Source: Amblyornis subalaris (taxonomy: Eukaryota > Chordata > Aves > Passeriformes > Ptilonorhynchidae). From it: a stretch of DNA of 64,000 bases. The notes below the pieces were generated by a model that saw only the letters and a program-made list of their open reading frames with translations, was not told the DNA's origin and searched no databases. Position 1 is the first letter of the stretch, and each line of letters opens with the position of its first letter. Position numbers and translations under genes: made by a program. The stretch spans positions 2,292,852 through 2,356,851 of the forward strand of contig JACAXG010000064.1 of the NCBI GenBank assembly GCA_018881555.1, given 5' to 3'. Below are positions 43,498-56,490 of the stretch, one piece after another.

Positions 43498-46070
43498 GCA
43501 TCCCAGAGTCCCATTGTACCTGAAACAGCACCTTATTTCCCCAGAAAGGAGGTCAGAGAACCCATTCCAATGCAAGGGGAAGGTTGTCCAACGAGGGCCT
43601 GTAAATCAGGAGGAAAAGGGACTGCCATGGCCAGGCAGTGGGAAATTAATTGTCCTGGCAGCTGAATGTGATTTGACACTGTTAGTTAGCACATTGGTTT
43701 TGATGGTAAATAAATGTTCCNATCTGTGGGAAAAGGTGCCATTTTGAAAATTGCTTTTGCGGCAAAATGGAACTTTAGTGAAATGAGAAAAGAAAAAAAA
43801 CCCGTCCAAAACATCAGTGATTGTACAAACATTATGTTGTGAAGTAATCAATACTACTCAGAGAGAAGATGAAATATGCTCATTTTCTTTCATCTCAGCA
43901 TATTTTCAGATGGCCAAAGGAGCTGTTGCTATAACAGGCAAATGTATAAACACAGTATTGGAAGGATCGTAATATAAAATTAGGGTGAAATAAAACAGAG
44001 TAAGAAAGTCACAACAAACCCTCTCTGCTTTACTGAAACAAAACATTTCAACACCAGAGTGAGATGAAGAAGTCAAAACAATCCAAATTTCCTGTCAGAT
44101 ATTTCACCAAAAAATCAAAATGTTTCAGCACCGTGTCTCCGTTTCCACGAAATGTTGTTTACACATGGAAAATTGTTGTGTAACAAATGCTTCTAATTTA
44201 CTGTAAAGCTGCCACACCTGACGAGTGGCATCTTTGTGGCCAACAGAGTTGGACAACTTTTTTTTTTTTTTGTTTAGGAATCTGCACCACAAGAATTCAT
44301 TCAAAGAAGGAACACGTTCAGTAAAACAGGGAATTTCTGCTATGGTGGATGCTGTTTTCCTGACATGCTCATTTGAAATTCAGCAAACCTACTCTTCTGC
44401 TCCATTTGCAAGCAGCGAGGGAGGGATTGCCATTTCAGCACCAATAACATGGAAGTGCTATCATTATTAATAACAATCTATATTTCAACACTGCTCGGAG
44501 GCCTCAAATAAGATTAGTGGCTTGTTATGTTAAGCTACATGTAAATACACGGGCAAGGAGTGTTTTGTAAAGCAGCCTTTATCTACACCAACAAGAGGAA
44601 ATAAGGGATAGCAAGAGGATTTTTTATGGCTCTGAATTTATAGAAGGGGAAAAAATTTGGGTTAGGTGTGATTATGAATAAAACTGGCTGAAAGAGACAA
44701 CTAAGTTTGGGCTCTTTGAGGCCAAGATGATCAGTTGTCTCATGAGGGTTTGATGTTTTATAGAGGGTTTCAATGATATTATTACCTTAGGATTACCTGT
44801 GTGCCCCAGCCTTACCGCTGAAAGCAGCTAGAAAACAAGCTCTTCATTTTGACATGTCATTCATATGNTATTCCTACTGGGATGGTTAGATACTGTCTCA
44901 GGAGTCAATTTCTGGGATACCATCCTTCTGGATATCTCTGAGATAGAAGTGCAGAGTCTGCTTATTTTTATGGAATAGCAAAAGAAAAAATGTTAATAAA
45001 ACAAAGTGTTCCGTGTTTTTTTTTTTTTAACCCTAACACAGAATTATGGAGATCTACTTGTGTGCATTCTCCTCCAGCTGTAGTCAAATGAGCCCAAACC
45101 AGTCTGAACTGTTCAAAATTTCTGTCACATCAGTTAAATTCTTGCAAGTCCAGTCTGTGGCTGGAGTCAGAGTCTCTGCATGTTTTGTGTGTGCACCACA
45201 AAATACTTAAAAAAAAAAATTCAGAAAACAAAATCAAATGCACCCTCACATTCCCATTTGTTCAGCTCTCGTGGTGACCCTGCACACATTGAGAGATTCA
45301 ATTTACACATTGAATGTTGGGGCAAGATTTGTGTCCATGGGTGCTTGGGAGCTTCCATATCAAATCCCTTATTACATTCCTGTCCCTTATCCCTTTCTGT
45401 CTTTCCATGTGGTATTGAGGCTACCTAAAATAAAGCCCTTTGGATGGGGGGGAATTTCACACACTGGAGTGTGTCCTTACTGTGCAACTTTTTGGTTGTT
45501 GTACTATAATGGATTTTTNCTCTAGGAAATGTGAGTTCTTTTCCCTAGAAAAACCAGGCAAATCCAAGCTGCTGTGGTCCCAGAGGTTCCTGATAGTTTT
45601 CCCTGATGGTCTTCTGTTCTCTGTGTCCCAGCAAGTCTGGGTTTCATGTGACAAAGGGACTTGATCTGGAAAGGAGAACTGAGCCTCCTGTAAAATGAAG
45701 GTAGGATAAATCCATGTTCAAAGCCAGTTCACTCTGTGACAAGGACGAATCAGCCCTGTTGCTCCAAAAAGCCGTGAGAGGAACAGGTGAAATGTTTCAG
45801 GATGGACAGAGGGGAAACTCGGCAACTGTACTGACATTCATTAGAGCTGCATTTCTTGCAAAAAACCTNTCTGCAGCTGTCCTTCCATTTAGAGGGAAAT
45901 AATCTTCCGGCATCTGCAAGGAGCAAGAAGTAAGAGTGGCTATTTTATAATTATTTTCTACATTCAAATTTGGAACATTTTTTATCTTGACCAAAATAAC
46001 AACATTGCCACCAGCCAACTCCCCTNTACCCCCCTGCTCCTCCAGCAGCAAAGAGTGCAAACTGAAATGG
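43498..46070. other. unique non-coding AT-rich DNA
   Basis: T- and A-homopolymers at 44259-44271, 45019-45029 and 45210-45219. No gene or interspersed repeat seen. Confidence 0.5.
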
Positions 46071-46138
46071 CTGATTCTTGGCGATTTTTCTGCTCCCCTA
46101 AACGTCTNATTCTCGACTATTTTTCTGCCCCCTTAAGG
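46071..46138 (+). repeat. imperfect 35-base tandem duplication
   Basis: CTGATTCTTGGCGATTTTTC (46071 on) and CTNATTCTCGACTATTTTTC (46106 on) begin two adjacent units that each end in a TCTGC-C-run-TAA segment. They are about 80 percent identical by eye. Confidence 0.75.
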
Positions 46139-46557
46139 TTGCATAAATCTCAGGTTTGAAGCTCGAGGCGAGCAGAGCCCCAGCGATGCAGGAGGCAGAG
46201 GGAGGTGAGGGGCTGCAGGCGATGGGGTTTGCATGTGTCGAGGCAGTGCTGCACAGACCCATCCTCCCTCTGGCAGACTCCCTCCTGCTGCTGGAGGCTG
46301 CAGACCTGCCTCCAGCTCGAGGAATTCCCTCTAGCTGCACTTACTGGATTACTGAACCCTTCCAGGTGCCTTTCCAACCAGACTCCTTCCTTTCCAGTGC
46401 TGGGAAACGTGGCAGGACTCACGATTGCATCCCCTCTGTAGTCTGTCATGACTGTGGGCAGTTGTTTAATAGTTTTAATAGTGTCTTAAAGTCTTTTCTA
46501 TGCCATTTATGGTATTAAAAACGACTCAAGGCTTCTCAGCAAGAGGCAGAACCTACA
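46139..46557. other. unique non-coding DNA
   Basis: A 120-codon frame (46156-46518) is open on the plus strand, but minus frames overlap it and no family is recognised. Confidence 0.45.
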
Positions 46558-46869
46558 GATCTCTACACCTCCCTGACAGGAGGGTGCAGCCAGGTGAGGG
46601 TCAGTCTCTTCTCCCAGGTTACAAATGACAGGGTGAGAGGAAATGGCCTCAAGCTGTATCAGAGGAGGATTAGTTTGGATATTAAGAAAAAATTCTTCAC
46701 TGAAAGGGTGGTCAGTTAATTGAGCAGACTGCCCAGGGAAGTGGTGGAATCANCATCCTTGGAAGTGTCACTTGGGGACATGGTTTAGTGGTGGACTTGG
46801 CAGTGCCNGATTAACAGNTGGACTNGATGATCCTAGAGGGCTCTTTCAACCTTACTGGTTTTATAATTC
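46558..46869 (+). mobile_element. CR1: CR1 fragment, AAGTGGTGGAATCA subfamily
   Basis: CTCTACACCTCCCTGACAGG, AGAGGAAATGGCCTCAAGC, CTGCCCAGGGAAGTGGTGG, CACTTGGGGACATGGTTTAG and TTTCAACCTTACTGG. It is the sense counterpart of the copies at 2733 and 56166. Four Ns are present. Confidence 0.95.
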
Positions 46870-49324
46870 CAGAAGAAAAGCAGGGGCTTGGAAGGCAGAG
46901 GAGGATAAAATTTCCACAGGCCCTTTTACTCCTCTTTCCTTTGATAAGTTCTCAAAATCCATGTCTTTGGTGTGTACCCAGAAAATAAAACTCAGTTGTT
47001 CACATCTTCCAAAATCACAGTTTAAAAAACTTTGAAACTTTTGAGCTGTGAAAGTGTGATGGATTCCTACAGGAAAAAGGAATCAGACTGTGGCAGGTTA
47101 GGTTGTTCATCCTTGATCCATGGTGAAGGCAAATGTTCTTGAACTGTTCATAAGTGAGGTTTCTGGAACTCAAAATGCAGGGTGTAGGTAAATTAGTTAT
47201 CTTCCTTTTATTTTTGCAAAAGCAAGAAAATCTCTTTCTAAAAACCCAGCAAAATCCAGCTTCCAGTTCTGANGCTTTTTCTCTAATAAATGAGGGCTGA
47301 TATTTTGTTTTCTTCTGGGCTTGGGGAACAGTGCAGAAAGCAAAGATAATTTAACTACTGGGACAAAATAACAAGTTTATTCCTTAACAAACAAAACAAA
47401 GTATTCAAGCTTATGGCTAGTAGCAATGGTTCAAGAGGGCTCGAATCCTGGTATAGTCTCTGGAGACAAAATTTTTCTGAAGAAACAAAAAATAGAAAGA
47501 GGCAAGAATTTCCTCTCTACAGAGAAACAACACTCAATCAGTTTTAGTAGATAAAATGTTTTCTTAACTCCTGTGGCATTTTACAATTGATGAACGTTTC
47601 CAAAATAGAGATAGTTAAAATATTATCTCTTTCCCACAAGTCTTTTTGGCTTATATTCTGACTTTGTTACTGTTATGACCCAAGATGGTTAAATTTATAA
47701 TCTCACCTCTCCACCATCTCTGCTGAGATGACTAATTAATGTGGCTGCCATGTGGAATTGCAGTAAGAGATATCTCGTGCCCTCACATTGTGTTTTGANG
47801 TATTTTGCTATCATTTTGAAGCAGGGATCCAAAAGAAGACAAATATTGTTGTGCCAGTCAATGTTTTCNCTCATCTCAAGAACAGAAATAAACGATCTCA
47901 GGGTCTCTCAGCTCTCTCTGTTAATTAAAACCATTGGAATGGTGCTGGATGCATTTCTACCAAGTCCCCTCTTCAAAATGGTTTGTGATTATTAAAGACC
48001 AGATGGGGGCCCTACAATTAGGAAGATGGTCAGAAAAGACATGACCAGAAACTTGCTAAATCTTTTTCTTAATTTGTCTTAATTTGTCTTAATTTGTCTA
48101 AAATGGACACAAACCCAGGGCTTTCTCTCAATATTTCTCAGAAGAAATAACTCCAAAATTATTGCACAGAGAAAAGTTACAAAGTGCTTTTTGGTGTTAA
48201 AACTAGGGTACCAATGCCTAGAGAACCTATTTTCCTGGAAGAACCTGTTTTCAGCTCTGTCAAACACAGCTTTTCCCAAATCCATGGCATCTGCAGTCAC
48301 CAAAGCCAGGAATCTTCATCAGCAGCAGATTCCGTGCAAAATCCCTCTGGCACAAGGACTTCAGCTTGGATTCCCACCAAGGGACCTTGTGCCTTGCCCA
48401 TCTTGCTTCATGTATTATATTTCAGATTATTTAAAATTCTTTTCAAAATATTGAAATTGTGGTGAAAAAAAAAGCCATGGAGATGTCCAGAAGGAAAAGG
48501 AATACTCCATATCTAAAGGAAGAGAGTTTTTTTCTCAGCTTGGAGAGAGGGAAGTTTGACAGGGACCCCAAATATCAGTCTGAGTGTTGAGTTGCTAATC
48601 AGAAAAAATGTGNAGACCAATGAAGTGAACTACCTGGAGATAATCTGGCAATCTAGAGGAATATTGGATATTTTTACAAAAATGGATATTTATTAAAAAA
48701 AAAAGGGCAGAAAAATGAAGCATTCAGCCACCTGAATGCTATGAAAGCATTTAATCTGACAGACCTGGAAATGGTACCTATANTTTGATAATCTAAGGTT
48801 CCAGCACACCATTTTGAGAATTTATCTCCAAGTTTTCCAAAGGGAATGCTGGACTCTTATTGAGTGTGGGCTGTTTTCTCTCAGTGCTGAAGGCAGGACG
48901 GTGCTGAAGGCAGGTAAAAGCACGTCTGGCTCTGTGAGAAAAGCAGACATTTGGTGGAAAAAAGCTTTTGTGCTGTGAAGCTGTTAGGCAGTAGCAAACT
49001 CATGTCTGCTGCCATTACTCCTGGAAAAATTCCTTAATGTTTAAGCCCCGCTACTTTACACATTTTTAAAAAATTTATCTTACTGTCCTAATGAGCACCA
49101 GCAGTGCTTCACCAGCANGTTCAATGCCTGGTTCTCTCCTGAGCCCTGTCTGCTGCTTCACTGTTCCTGGAGACACTCTGCAGGGTCCCTGCCTTATTTC
49201 TCCTTCAGTCTGCTCTTTTCCATCTTTTCCATGCTGATCACAGCCTCTGCAAGCCTGGGTGAGCCATCAGAATTGATGATCCTGACAGGTCCCTTCCCAA
49301 TTTACCTGTTCACAAGGGAACTAC
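46870..49324. other. unique non-coding DNA
   Basis: AT-rich. It holds the TTAATTTGTC triplet repeat at 48068-48099 and a 17-base tandem doublet (GTGCTGAAGGCAGG) at 48884-48917. No coding frame recognised. Confidence 0.5.
48068..48099 (+). repeat. 10-base tandem repeat, three copies
   Basis: Three perfect TTAATTTGTC-type units in a row. Confidence 0.9.
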
Positions 49325-49589
49325 TGATAGGACAAGGAGAAATGGCCTTAAGATGGAGGGTAGGCTTAGATTGGATATTAGGAAGAAATTTTTCTATGTG
49401 AGGGTGGTGAGGCCTTGGAACAGGTTGCCAGAGAAGCTGTGGATGCTCCATCCCTGGAAGTGTTCAAGGCCAGATTGGACNGGGCTTGGAGCAACCTGGG
49501 ATAGTGGGAGGTGTCCCTGCCCATGGCAGGGGGGTTGGAATGAGATGATCTTTAAGGTTCCTTCCAACCCAGACCATTCTATGATTTTA
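49325..49589 (+). mobile_element. CR1: CR1 fragment, well preserved
   Basis: TGATAGGACAAGGAGAAATG, AGATTGGATATTAGGAAGAA, GAAGTGTTCAAGGCCAGATT and CCATTCTATGATTTTAT. Confidence 0.95.
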
Positions 49590-49633
49590 TTTAAACATAA
49601 CAATTTTTTTTTTTCTTTTTTATTTTATTTTGA

Positions 49634-49792
49634 GGGTGGACAAACAGTGGAATAGTTTGCCCAGAGATGTTGTTTGTCTCCCTCCTTGAAGATGTTCAAA
49701 ACTCAGCTAAGCAAACTGCTCTGGCTGACCCTGTTTAGATCAGAGGGTTGGAGTAGGTGTTTTGTGTTCTAAACTCAACAATTCTGTGATCT
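49634..49792 (+). mobile_element. CR1: older CR1-like fragment
   Basis: CAGTGGAATAGTTTGCCCAG, TTGAAGATGTTCAAAACTC, TGGCTGACCCTGTTTAGATC and CTCAACAATTCTGTGATCTT match an older, strongly diverged CR1 tail. It lies 45 bases downstream of a younger copy in the same orientation. Confidence 0.8.
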
Positions 49793-51809
49793 TCCTATAA
49801 AAACATCCTAATTTATTTCAAAGTAGTCTCTCTATACCTGAAGATTAAAGCAGGGAAATGAAAAGAGGAAGACTGTTGAATCTAAAGTTTCATGTAATAC
49901 TCTTGAACTTCTAAAAGCTTTATTTTTTTCCCTTTTTCTTTCTTAGTCAGATATTAGTCAGGTCAGGACCGTAGTAATNTAATAATACTCTTGCTATTCC
50001 CTTGTGTACAGTGAACACAAGGCACTTCATCTTCAGAGATAAATGATCTAAAGGCTTTTTCTTCTGTAAATTCGTGGCAGCCACAACCTTTCAGCCCCTG
50101 CAGGACTCTTCCCCCAGAGTCACAGCTAAATCAGTGCCACACTGTGTAAACATGGGCTCTGCCTTACAGCCCAGACTATTTTGGAAGAGACCTGAAAAAG
50201 ATTTTGAAGTCTTTTCACAAGTAAACAAACAAAAATTCCCACAGCTGGATCATATCCTTCTTTCCTTGTCTGAAAGGCTGTATCTGCATATTCTTATATG
50301 GGTCTATATAAATGTCTAAAAAGGCAACACTGGTCTTTATTTGGAAGTGGGCATATTCTAGTGAGTGATTTAATTTAAAAATAGGTAAAATTTAAGAACT
50401 GGATGCAGGTTTTTTGCTTTTGTATGTGTTATTAACAATACTTGCCTTCATCATCACAGTGTTGTGGCAAGACATGGAGGATGAAGGACTGTTGTTCTTC
50501 CTTCTCCTTTTTTTGATAACCTGAATTAATTTATCTGGGACAACAGAGTTTTTCCCAGATAAATTTGGAGCCCACGTCTCTTGCCATCACTGCTGGTAAA
50601 TGCACTGCCGTTGCAAAGCTTGAATTGCATCATACAACTACTTTCAGGGAATTACTGAGTCCAATAACCATCCATCATCCTGGCAAAGCCTCAGCCCTCA
50701 CATCTTTGTTAACCACAGCTGTTGCAGCCCTGCAGTAGAAAAATGAGCTCACTGAGGAGGCCTGTTCCATTTTATTAAGGACTTTGAAGATGCTGATGTG
50801 AGTTCTAAGAGCAGAACAAGCATTTGCGATACCAAGAATGAACAGAAAGCACTGGTAGGGGTTGGTCTCATCAGGCGTATTTTTTTCAGTGGGAAGGTGG
50901 GATATTATCAACAGAAATGGGCCGGAGATCGGGCACAATTCCTGGAAGGTGCTCCACTGGGAGGTGGATGTGTCACTGTGACAATGCAGTCACAGAGTCC
51001 TCCCTCTGGCTGGAGGAGAAGAGGAGCTACAGTGGGGTGGTCACTGGGTCACTGGGAATGCTCTTCCCACTTGCAAGAGATGAGGATCCACTTGATTTCA
51101 TCTGCTGAAAAAAACCCCCCGTGGTCTGACTTGTGCTTATTTTCTGACTATTCATGAAGTGGATCTGGTTGTCATGGAATGACAAACTGATGAAATGAGG
51201 AACTGATGATGCCTTTGCTCAGAGCAGATGACAGGGAGGAACAAAACAACTTTCTTGTGTCCCATCCTTTCACTTTTACCCACTGCTTCCCACAGGACTG
51301 CTGTGCTAGCAGCACTCATCCAGCAAGCACATGGATCTCTGGGATTTTCTGTTATTAAACATAAGGGGCATATCCACAGTGCCTTGGGTCCTACCCCTCA
51401 AGTGGGGAAGTTCCTAAAATCAGTGAAGTCACCAAACCAGATGATGGGAGGGTGCATCAGAGAAGAGCTATTTTCTCTAACAATCTGTCCTTATACCCCT
51501 CTGTAACTCCCCTGTCCTTGCCATACCCTGGGATAGGACACCAGGAGCTCTGATTTCAGCCTGTGCAGATGTTCTGGAGACCTTTCAAGGTTGCAAACAA
51601 ATGGCCAAGAAGTCCTGGCAAGCCAATGTACAGGTTTTGTGCTGTGTGTCCAGCCTCTCGACCCCTCCTGCTTCCAAGNGGGACTTTGCCTCCTCCATCA
51701 TCACCTCTCCTCTGATGGGAATGCATCTAAAAATCNCCCCGAAACACAAAGGGATTTGGAAGCTCAGAGTCTCTGGAGCAATGGTAACGAACAGTTGGTA
51801 ATGGGTTTA
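49793..51809. other. unique non-coding DNA
   Basis: No gene or repeat recognised. Confidence 0.5.
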
Positions 51810-51881
51810 AAGGAAGGTGTCCCTGCCCATGGAACAAGATGATCTTCAAGATCCCTTCCAACCCAAACCATTCCATGAAGC
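51810..51881 (+). mobile_element. CR1: CR1 fragment with internal deletion
   Basis: AAAGGAAGGTGTCCCTGCCC joins directly to ATGGAACAAGATGATCTTC, missing the usual GCAGGGGGTT segment, and ends CCAAACCATTCCATGA. Confidence 0.88.
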
Positions 51882-52419
51882 TNAAATCTCACTCATATGA
51901 TATTCATTTACCATCCAGTCTTTGAAGAGTTTGAAATACAGCATGGTGCTTTCAACATTTTGTTAAACATTAATTATATCCAACATGGATGTCAGGCACT
52001 GGCAGAAATCTTTTCTGAAGAAATTATTCCCCACTTTAAATTCCAACAGAGATGGAAAGATCTGGAGCCTGAGAGAGACATTTCCTTTTATGAAAATGCT
52101 GTTACTGGCAGTCCTTAAAGGTGGGATCAAGGGATTTAATAAATGTAATTTACTTTTTATTACTGCTCAGAACTGNAGCTACTTTGGAGTGAAATGGGTA
52201 TGTGCTGTGGGAAAGCGCTACCCTAAATCTCTCCCCATCAAAAAAATCTGCCCCAGAGCACTATTTTAGGGCAGCGTTTTGAGACGGGAAGGGTAAATCT
52301 GCAGGAACCACGTGTGTCTGTGCCCCTTTGCTTCTTTAATCCACTCAATCACATCTGATTCTTGTGGCTCAGAGACATTTGTCCAGCTGAACTGTCTGGG
52401 AACNATTGTCTCTGATATC

Positions 52420-52500
52420 TTCCTAAGGAAAGCTGATTAATTAGCACGTTTATTGAGTGTTGCTCCTGCGCTGCTATGGGTGTTTGCTGTGCAGAGGGAA
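52420..52500. promoter_or_regulatory. candidate conserved element
   Basis: CTGATTAATTAGCACG (TTAATTAG core at 52437-52444) followed by TTTATTGAGTG, in complex repeat-free sequence. Motif-based inference only. Confidence 0.18.
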
Positions 52501-55039
52501 GATAGGCCCTGTTCCAAGTCATTCCCTCAAAGCAGCATCTCTAAATTTTAACTGTTAGCTAAAGGCTGCAATTCTCAGGCAGTCAAGAGTAGCTTTCTCC
52601 TTATTCATCCTCCGTTAAAAGATAATTTTTGCTATTTGTAAAACATAAGATCATCCAGAAAATTGCGTAGTTACTAAAGTGAACACCTGGGATTACACTC
52701 CTCAAAGGAAATTTAGGCTAGCCAAAACCAGCATCAGGATTTTTCCTCCAGAAGGGCAGGATACAGCTTGAAACATCCCTCTGTCTGACAGGCAGCAATG
52801 AGTCTCTGGGAACCAAGAAATACAGCAGGAAATATTGAACTTGTAAGGACAAGTGGTGGGGAAAATGCTGAGAAAAACACACCTGCTACCTAAAATTGCT
52901 GATCTGTGTCATTTGCAACATCCTGAGGAAGGTTTTAATGTGTTTTTTTCTTTCCATTCAGCAAACTGCTCACAAGGCTGCTCTGCTTGGAGCTTGCCTG
53001 CCAGCACTGTGCCAGCAGCATCCTGGATAGACTCTACCTGCCAGTGTCTCACAGCCTCTGGAGTCTCTAGTTCCAATGTGTCAGCCAGAAATTCCTCCTC
53101 TGGGGAAGAAACACCGAGGTTTCATTATGAGTTGCAACTGGTTCCACTTTTTGGAAAATTTAATTGTCCCATGGCATTGATTTGGCCTTCTTAGACCTCT
53201 TCTTAACACAGATCAGTAGTGATGCAGTAAAGTCACCGCATCCAGCAGCTGGTCCAGCCATGGAATGGAAAGCTGGGTTTGAAGTGGGGTAAGGGTATTC
53301 AGGCTAGATCCTTCCACTTCCAAACATTTCCCGCCATCTTCTCACAAATTAAATACTTTTAATGAAAAAACCCCAAGGAAATGGTGACATTCTTCAGGAA
53401 GAAAGCAGGAGAGATCAAGGATGCTTACATTGCCTCAGGTCCTGGAGTGCCTGGGCTGTAAACTCTGCATGATCCTAGGAGGTGAGGACTGATTCAATTT
53501 CCCTGAAGATCATAGCTTGGGTAAATGTATCTGAAGAGGAAGAGAAAGGGGAAGTATTCCTTGAATGTCAACAGCAGTTTTGCCCCAATTTGTAAGGATG
53601 CTTTAGAAAAATCCCTCTAAAGCTTTCTTTGCTTGAAGAGGGACTTCCAGCTTTTTCTATCCAGCAAACAGATTCTGAGGCCATTTCTTCCTGAGGTGCT
53701 GAAATGAAGCATCTGGTCTTTTGACAGTGAGAAAATCCAGAATGGGAAAAGACTGGCAGAAGAATGAACTGGAGGGGATAAAGTTACACTGGCAGCATTT
53801 ATCCCTTTCTGTGCTGCAGTTTGGCTTTATCCTGCTGATTTCTGAATTTTTCCTTAAATGAAAAGCACACACCTGTCTGTAAAAATCTTGTTAAAAGCCT
53901 CCAGATTGGCACTGACACTATGTAACAAATTTTGTTCAAAGCTAAATCTTGTAAGGGTTCACTTCTTTGATAAGCTTGGATAGTGTGATGGATGAGTGCT
54001 TTGAATGTTAGATGCACCACAAGAATAAACAGATACAAAGGCTTAGGGTGTGTAGAAAGAGGTCTTAGGTGGATATTCCACATGATTTTATAATCTCATT
54101 CAGATTGCTGCTTAATGGTTTATCACAACTCTTTTTAGAAGGATATCCAACTTAGATTAAGGGGGTGAAACAGTGGAGAATTTTCCTTCATCCCATCATA
54201 ACCAGCTCCAATAATTACTTGTGTCCTCTGTTAAAATAATCATCTCATTTCCATTTCAAACTTTTTTGACTTTCAGATAGAAATTAATATCTAGATCTTT
54301 GTACAATTAAGAAAATTCTTATAGTGAAAGCTTCTGGCAGGGCAAAAGGTTGCAGGTCATCAGAAAAGTTCTTTTTCCAAAATAGAAATGCAACTAAGTC
54401 TTGTCGGGTCTCTTGCCTCAAGTGCAAAAGGTATTGCGAGTATTGCACCTGGAAACTGGAAGTTAACTGGGCAATGATGGACAATGAGCAGGTTGATGCC
54501 AATTTAGCTGAGATGAGAATGTGCTGTTTGGGCTTAGTGTCACCAACGTGCAGTTTGAGGAGATGGCTTTTCCCTTTGTGCAGCAAGTTTGGCAAATGAA
54601 CAAGTTTCCTGTTTTGAGAAGTTTTACTTGTATAGGCACATAAACCAACACAGCTGGCTCCAGATTTTTGTTATGTCATAAAAATAGGGCATAGACACAG
54701 AGATGTTTAACAGTTTGCCTTAGGAAATGGGAATCCTTTTCTTTCTAAAAAGAGCTGGAGAGAGAAACTAATAAGCAATGAAGTCTCTCATGCCCTGAAC
54801 GCTGCTGCAGCTCCACAGCTGAGCGACTGGAGAGCTCATAGGTTGTCAAAAAGAACATTCAGCAGTTTTAGCATCTTTGTGCCTCATCTCTAATATATTC
54901 ATTGCTGCCTTTAAGATAACGATGTGTTCTGATTACCCTTGCAGGCAGAGTACCTTGTGCCAGGAGGGGGTGGCTGGCACCGCTCGGAGCTGAGCTGCCT
55001 GGCTCTGCAGCAATCAGCTCCTGAAAGCTGAAGCCAACC

Positions 55040-55210
55040 AACAGCTCCCCTCAGATGGCTCAGAACCAAGCAGGAAAGTAATTGAACAAGAGTAATAATG
55101 TACTTATTGATCCCTTCAAGGTCTCCAATTTCTTTGAAGGCGAGGGAAGTAATGAGCCTCGAGGAGCAATAATGTACCTGTGGTATTGAAATAATGGAGC
55201 TCCCCGCTCT
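55040..55210. promoter_or_regulatory. candidate conserved element with repeated AATAATGTAC motif
   Basis: AGTAATAATGTACTTATTG (55091 on) and AGCAATAATGTACCTGTGG (55164 on) lie about 73 bases apart in the same orientation, with GTAATGAG and GAAATAATGGAG nearby. The repeated motif could be a paired binding site. Confidence 0.2.
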
Positions 55211-56165
55211 GAAATGTTTGACTCCTGCAGCCTCTGGAAATCTGCTCCTCCCTTTGGCATGGAATAACAGCAAGAGAGAAAAGCTAGGCTGCCTGGAATC
55301 AAAGGCTAGTGCTTGCAGCCCCTGTGTGCCAGGNGCATGTGAGTTTATGGTGTGTGACCATGGGAAGGGGGCAGAAAGAACAGTGGGCAGGAAGATCAGG
55401 AGGTCAGAGTGACACTCTTACACTTGTGTGAAAAATCAGTGGCTGCAGCATCCAGGCTGCAAAAGCCAGCCACAAAGTGCTGCAGCTGATCTGAATTGAC
55501 TGATTCCAGGCACTTATTGTGTTTCCTGGCTGCTTCCAGTTCCATAGTTCATTAATACTGCTGTCACCACACATTGGGACATTTGGCTCTCTTTTAGCGC
55601 TTCTGGACAAGTGATGTTTGGGTATTTGGTGAAGAGTGAGGAAAAACAGAGATTCACCTTCCCAGGCAGATGTGGTTGCAGAAAAAGTTGCTCTGCTTCT
55701 CAACCANGTGCTTATGACTTCTCAAATGGTTGCTCCTGGATTTGGTTTCNTGCCAGAGATGGAGATGATAAACGGAGGATTTCCTATAGAGCAGGGAATG
55801 GACAAGATGAAGTAGAAATGGCACTGTCTTGCTGATCCTTGGCTTTTGAAAATCCTCCTNTAGAACAGTGTCCTCTAGCACATCACCATCATCTAATCCC
55901 TGCCACCTCAGCTGGAAAGTTCACTGTGTTAGGGATCATCTTTTCCTCTTGGGTTTCTTCAGTATCTAAACTCTTGTCTGTGCTCAGCAATGAGCTGCTC
56001 ATAAGACAGGTAATTTCTTATATTCTGCTTCTGCCCAGTGTGAAACCATCTGAGCATTCCCTGTGTGAAATGAAAACGGGAGTCAACCCTTTAATACTGC
56101 GTGAATTTCTTCTGCATACGCCTCAGACACAGAGATCTTCTCCATCCTTCCTCTGGGATGAGCCT

Positions 56166-56490
56166 TAGAATCACAGAATTGTTAAGGTTGGGAAAGACCT
56201 CTAAGATCACTAAATCCAACCATTAAACCAGCACTGCCAGGTGCTAAACCACTAACCCATGTGCTTAAGCAACACCTTTACATGTTTTTTGAACACTTCC
56301 AGGGGTGGTGGTTCCACCACTTCCCTGGGCAGCCTGTACCAATGTCTGACCACCCTTTCAGTGAAGAAATTTTTCCTAATATCCAAACTAAACCTACCCT
56401 GGTGCAACTTCAAGCTTTTTCTTCTTGTCCTATCGCTTGTTACCTGTGAGAAGAGACCAACACCCACCTGGCTACAACCTCTTTCGNGTA
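56166..56490 (-). mobile_element. CR1: CR1 fragment, long antisense copy
   Basis: TAGAATCACAGAATTGTTAAG, CACTTCCAGGGGTGGTGG, ACCACTTCCCTGGGCAGCC, TCCTAATATCCAAACTAAAC and TGTGAGAAGAGACCAACACC. It belongs to the same subfamily as 2733 and 46558. Confidence 0.95.

Larger units (their letters stand above)
51882..56165. other. unique non-coding DNA
   Basis: Over 4 kb with no CR1. Motif-rich candidates lie at 52420-52500 and 55040-55210. The 113-codon frame at 52853-53194 shows no known domain. Confidence 0.45.

Noticed and set aside
47425..47460. GGGCTCGAATCCTGG resembling a tRNA T-arm
   Set aside because: No matching acceptor stem, anticodon arm or B/A-box spacing could be found around it.
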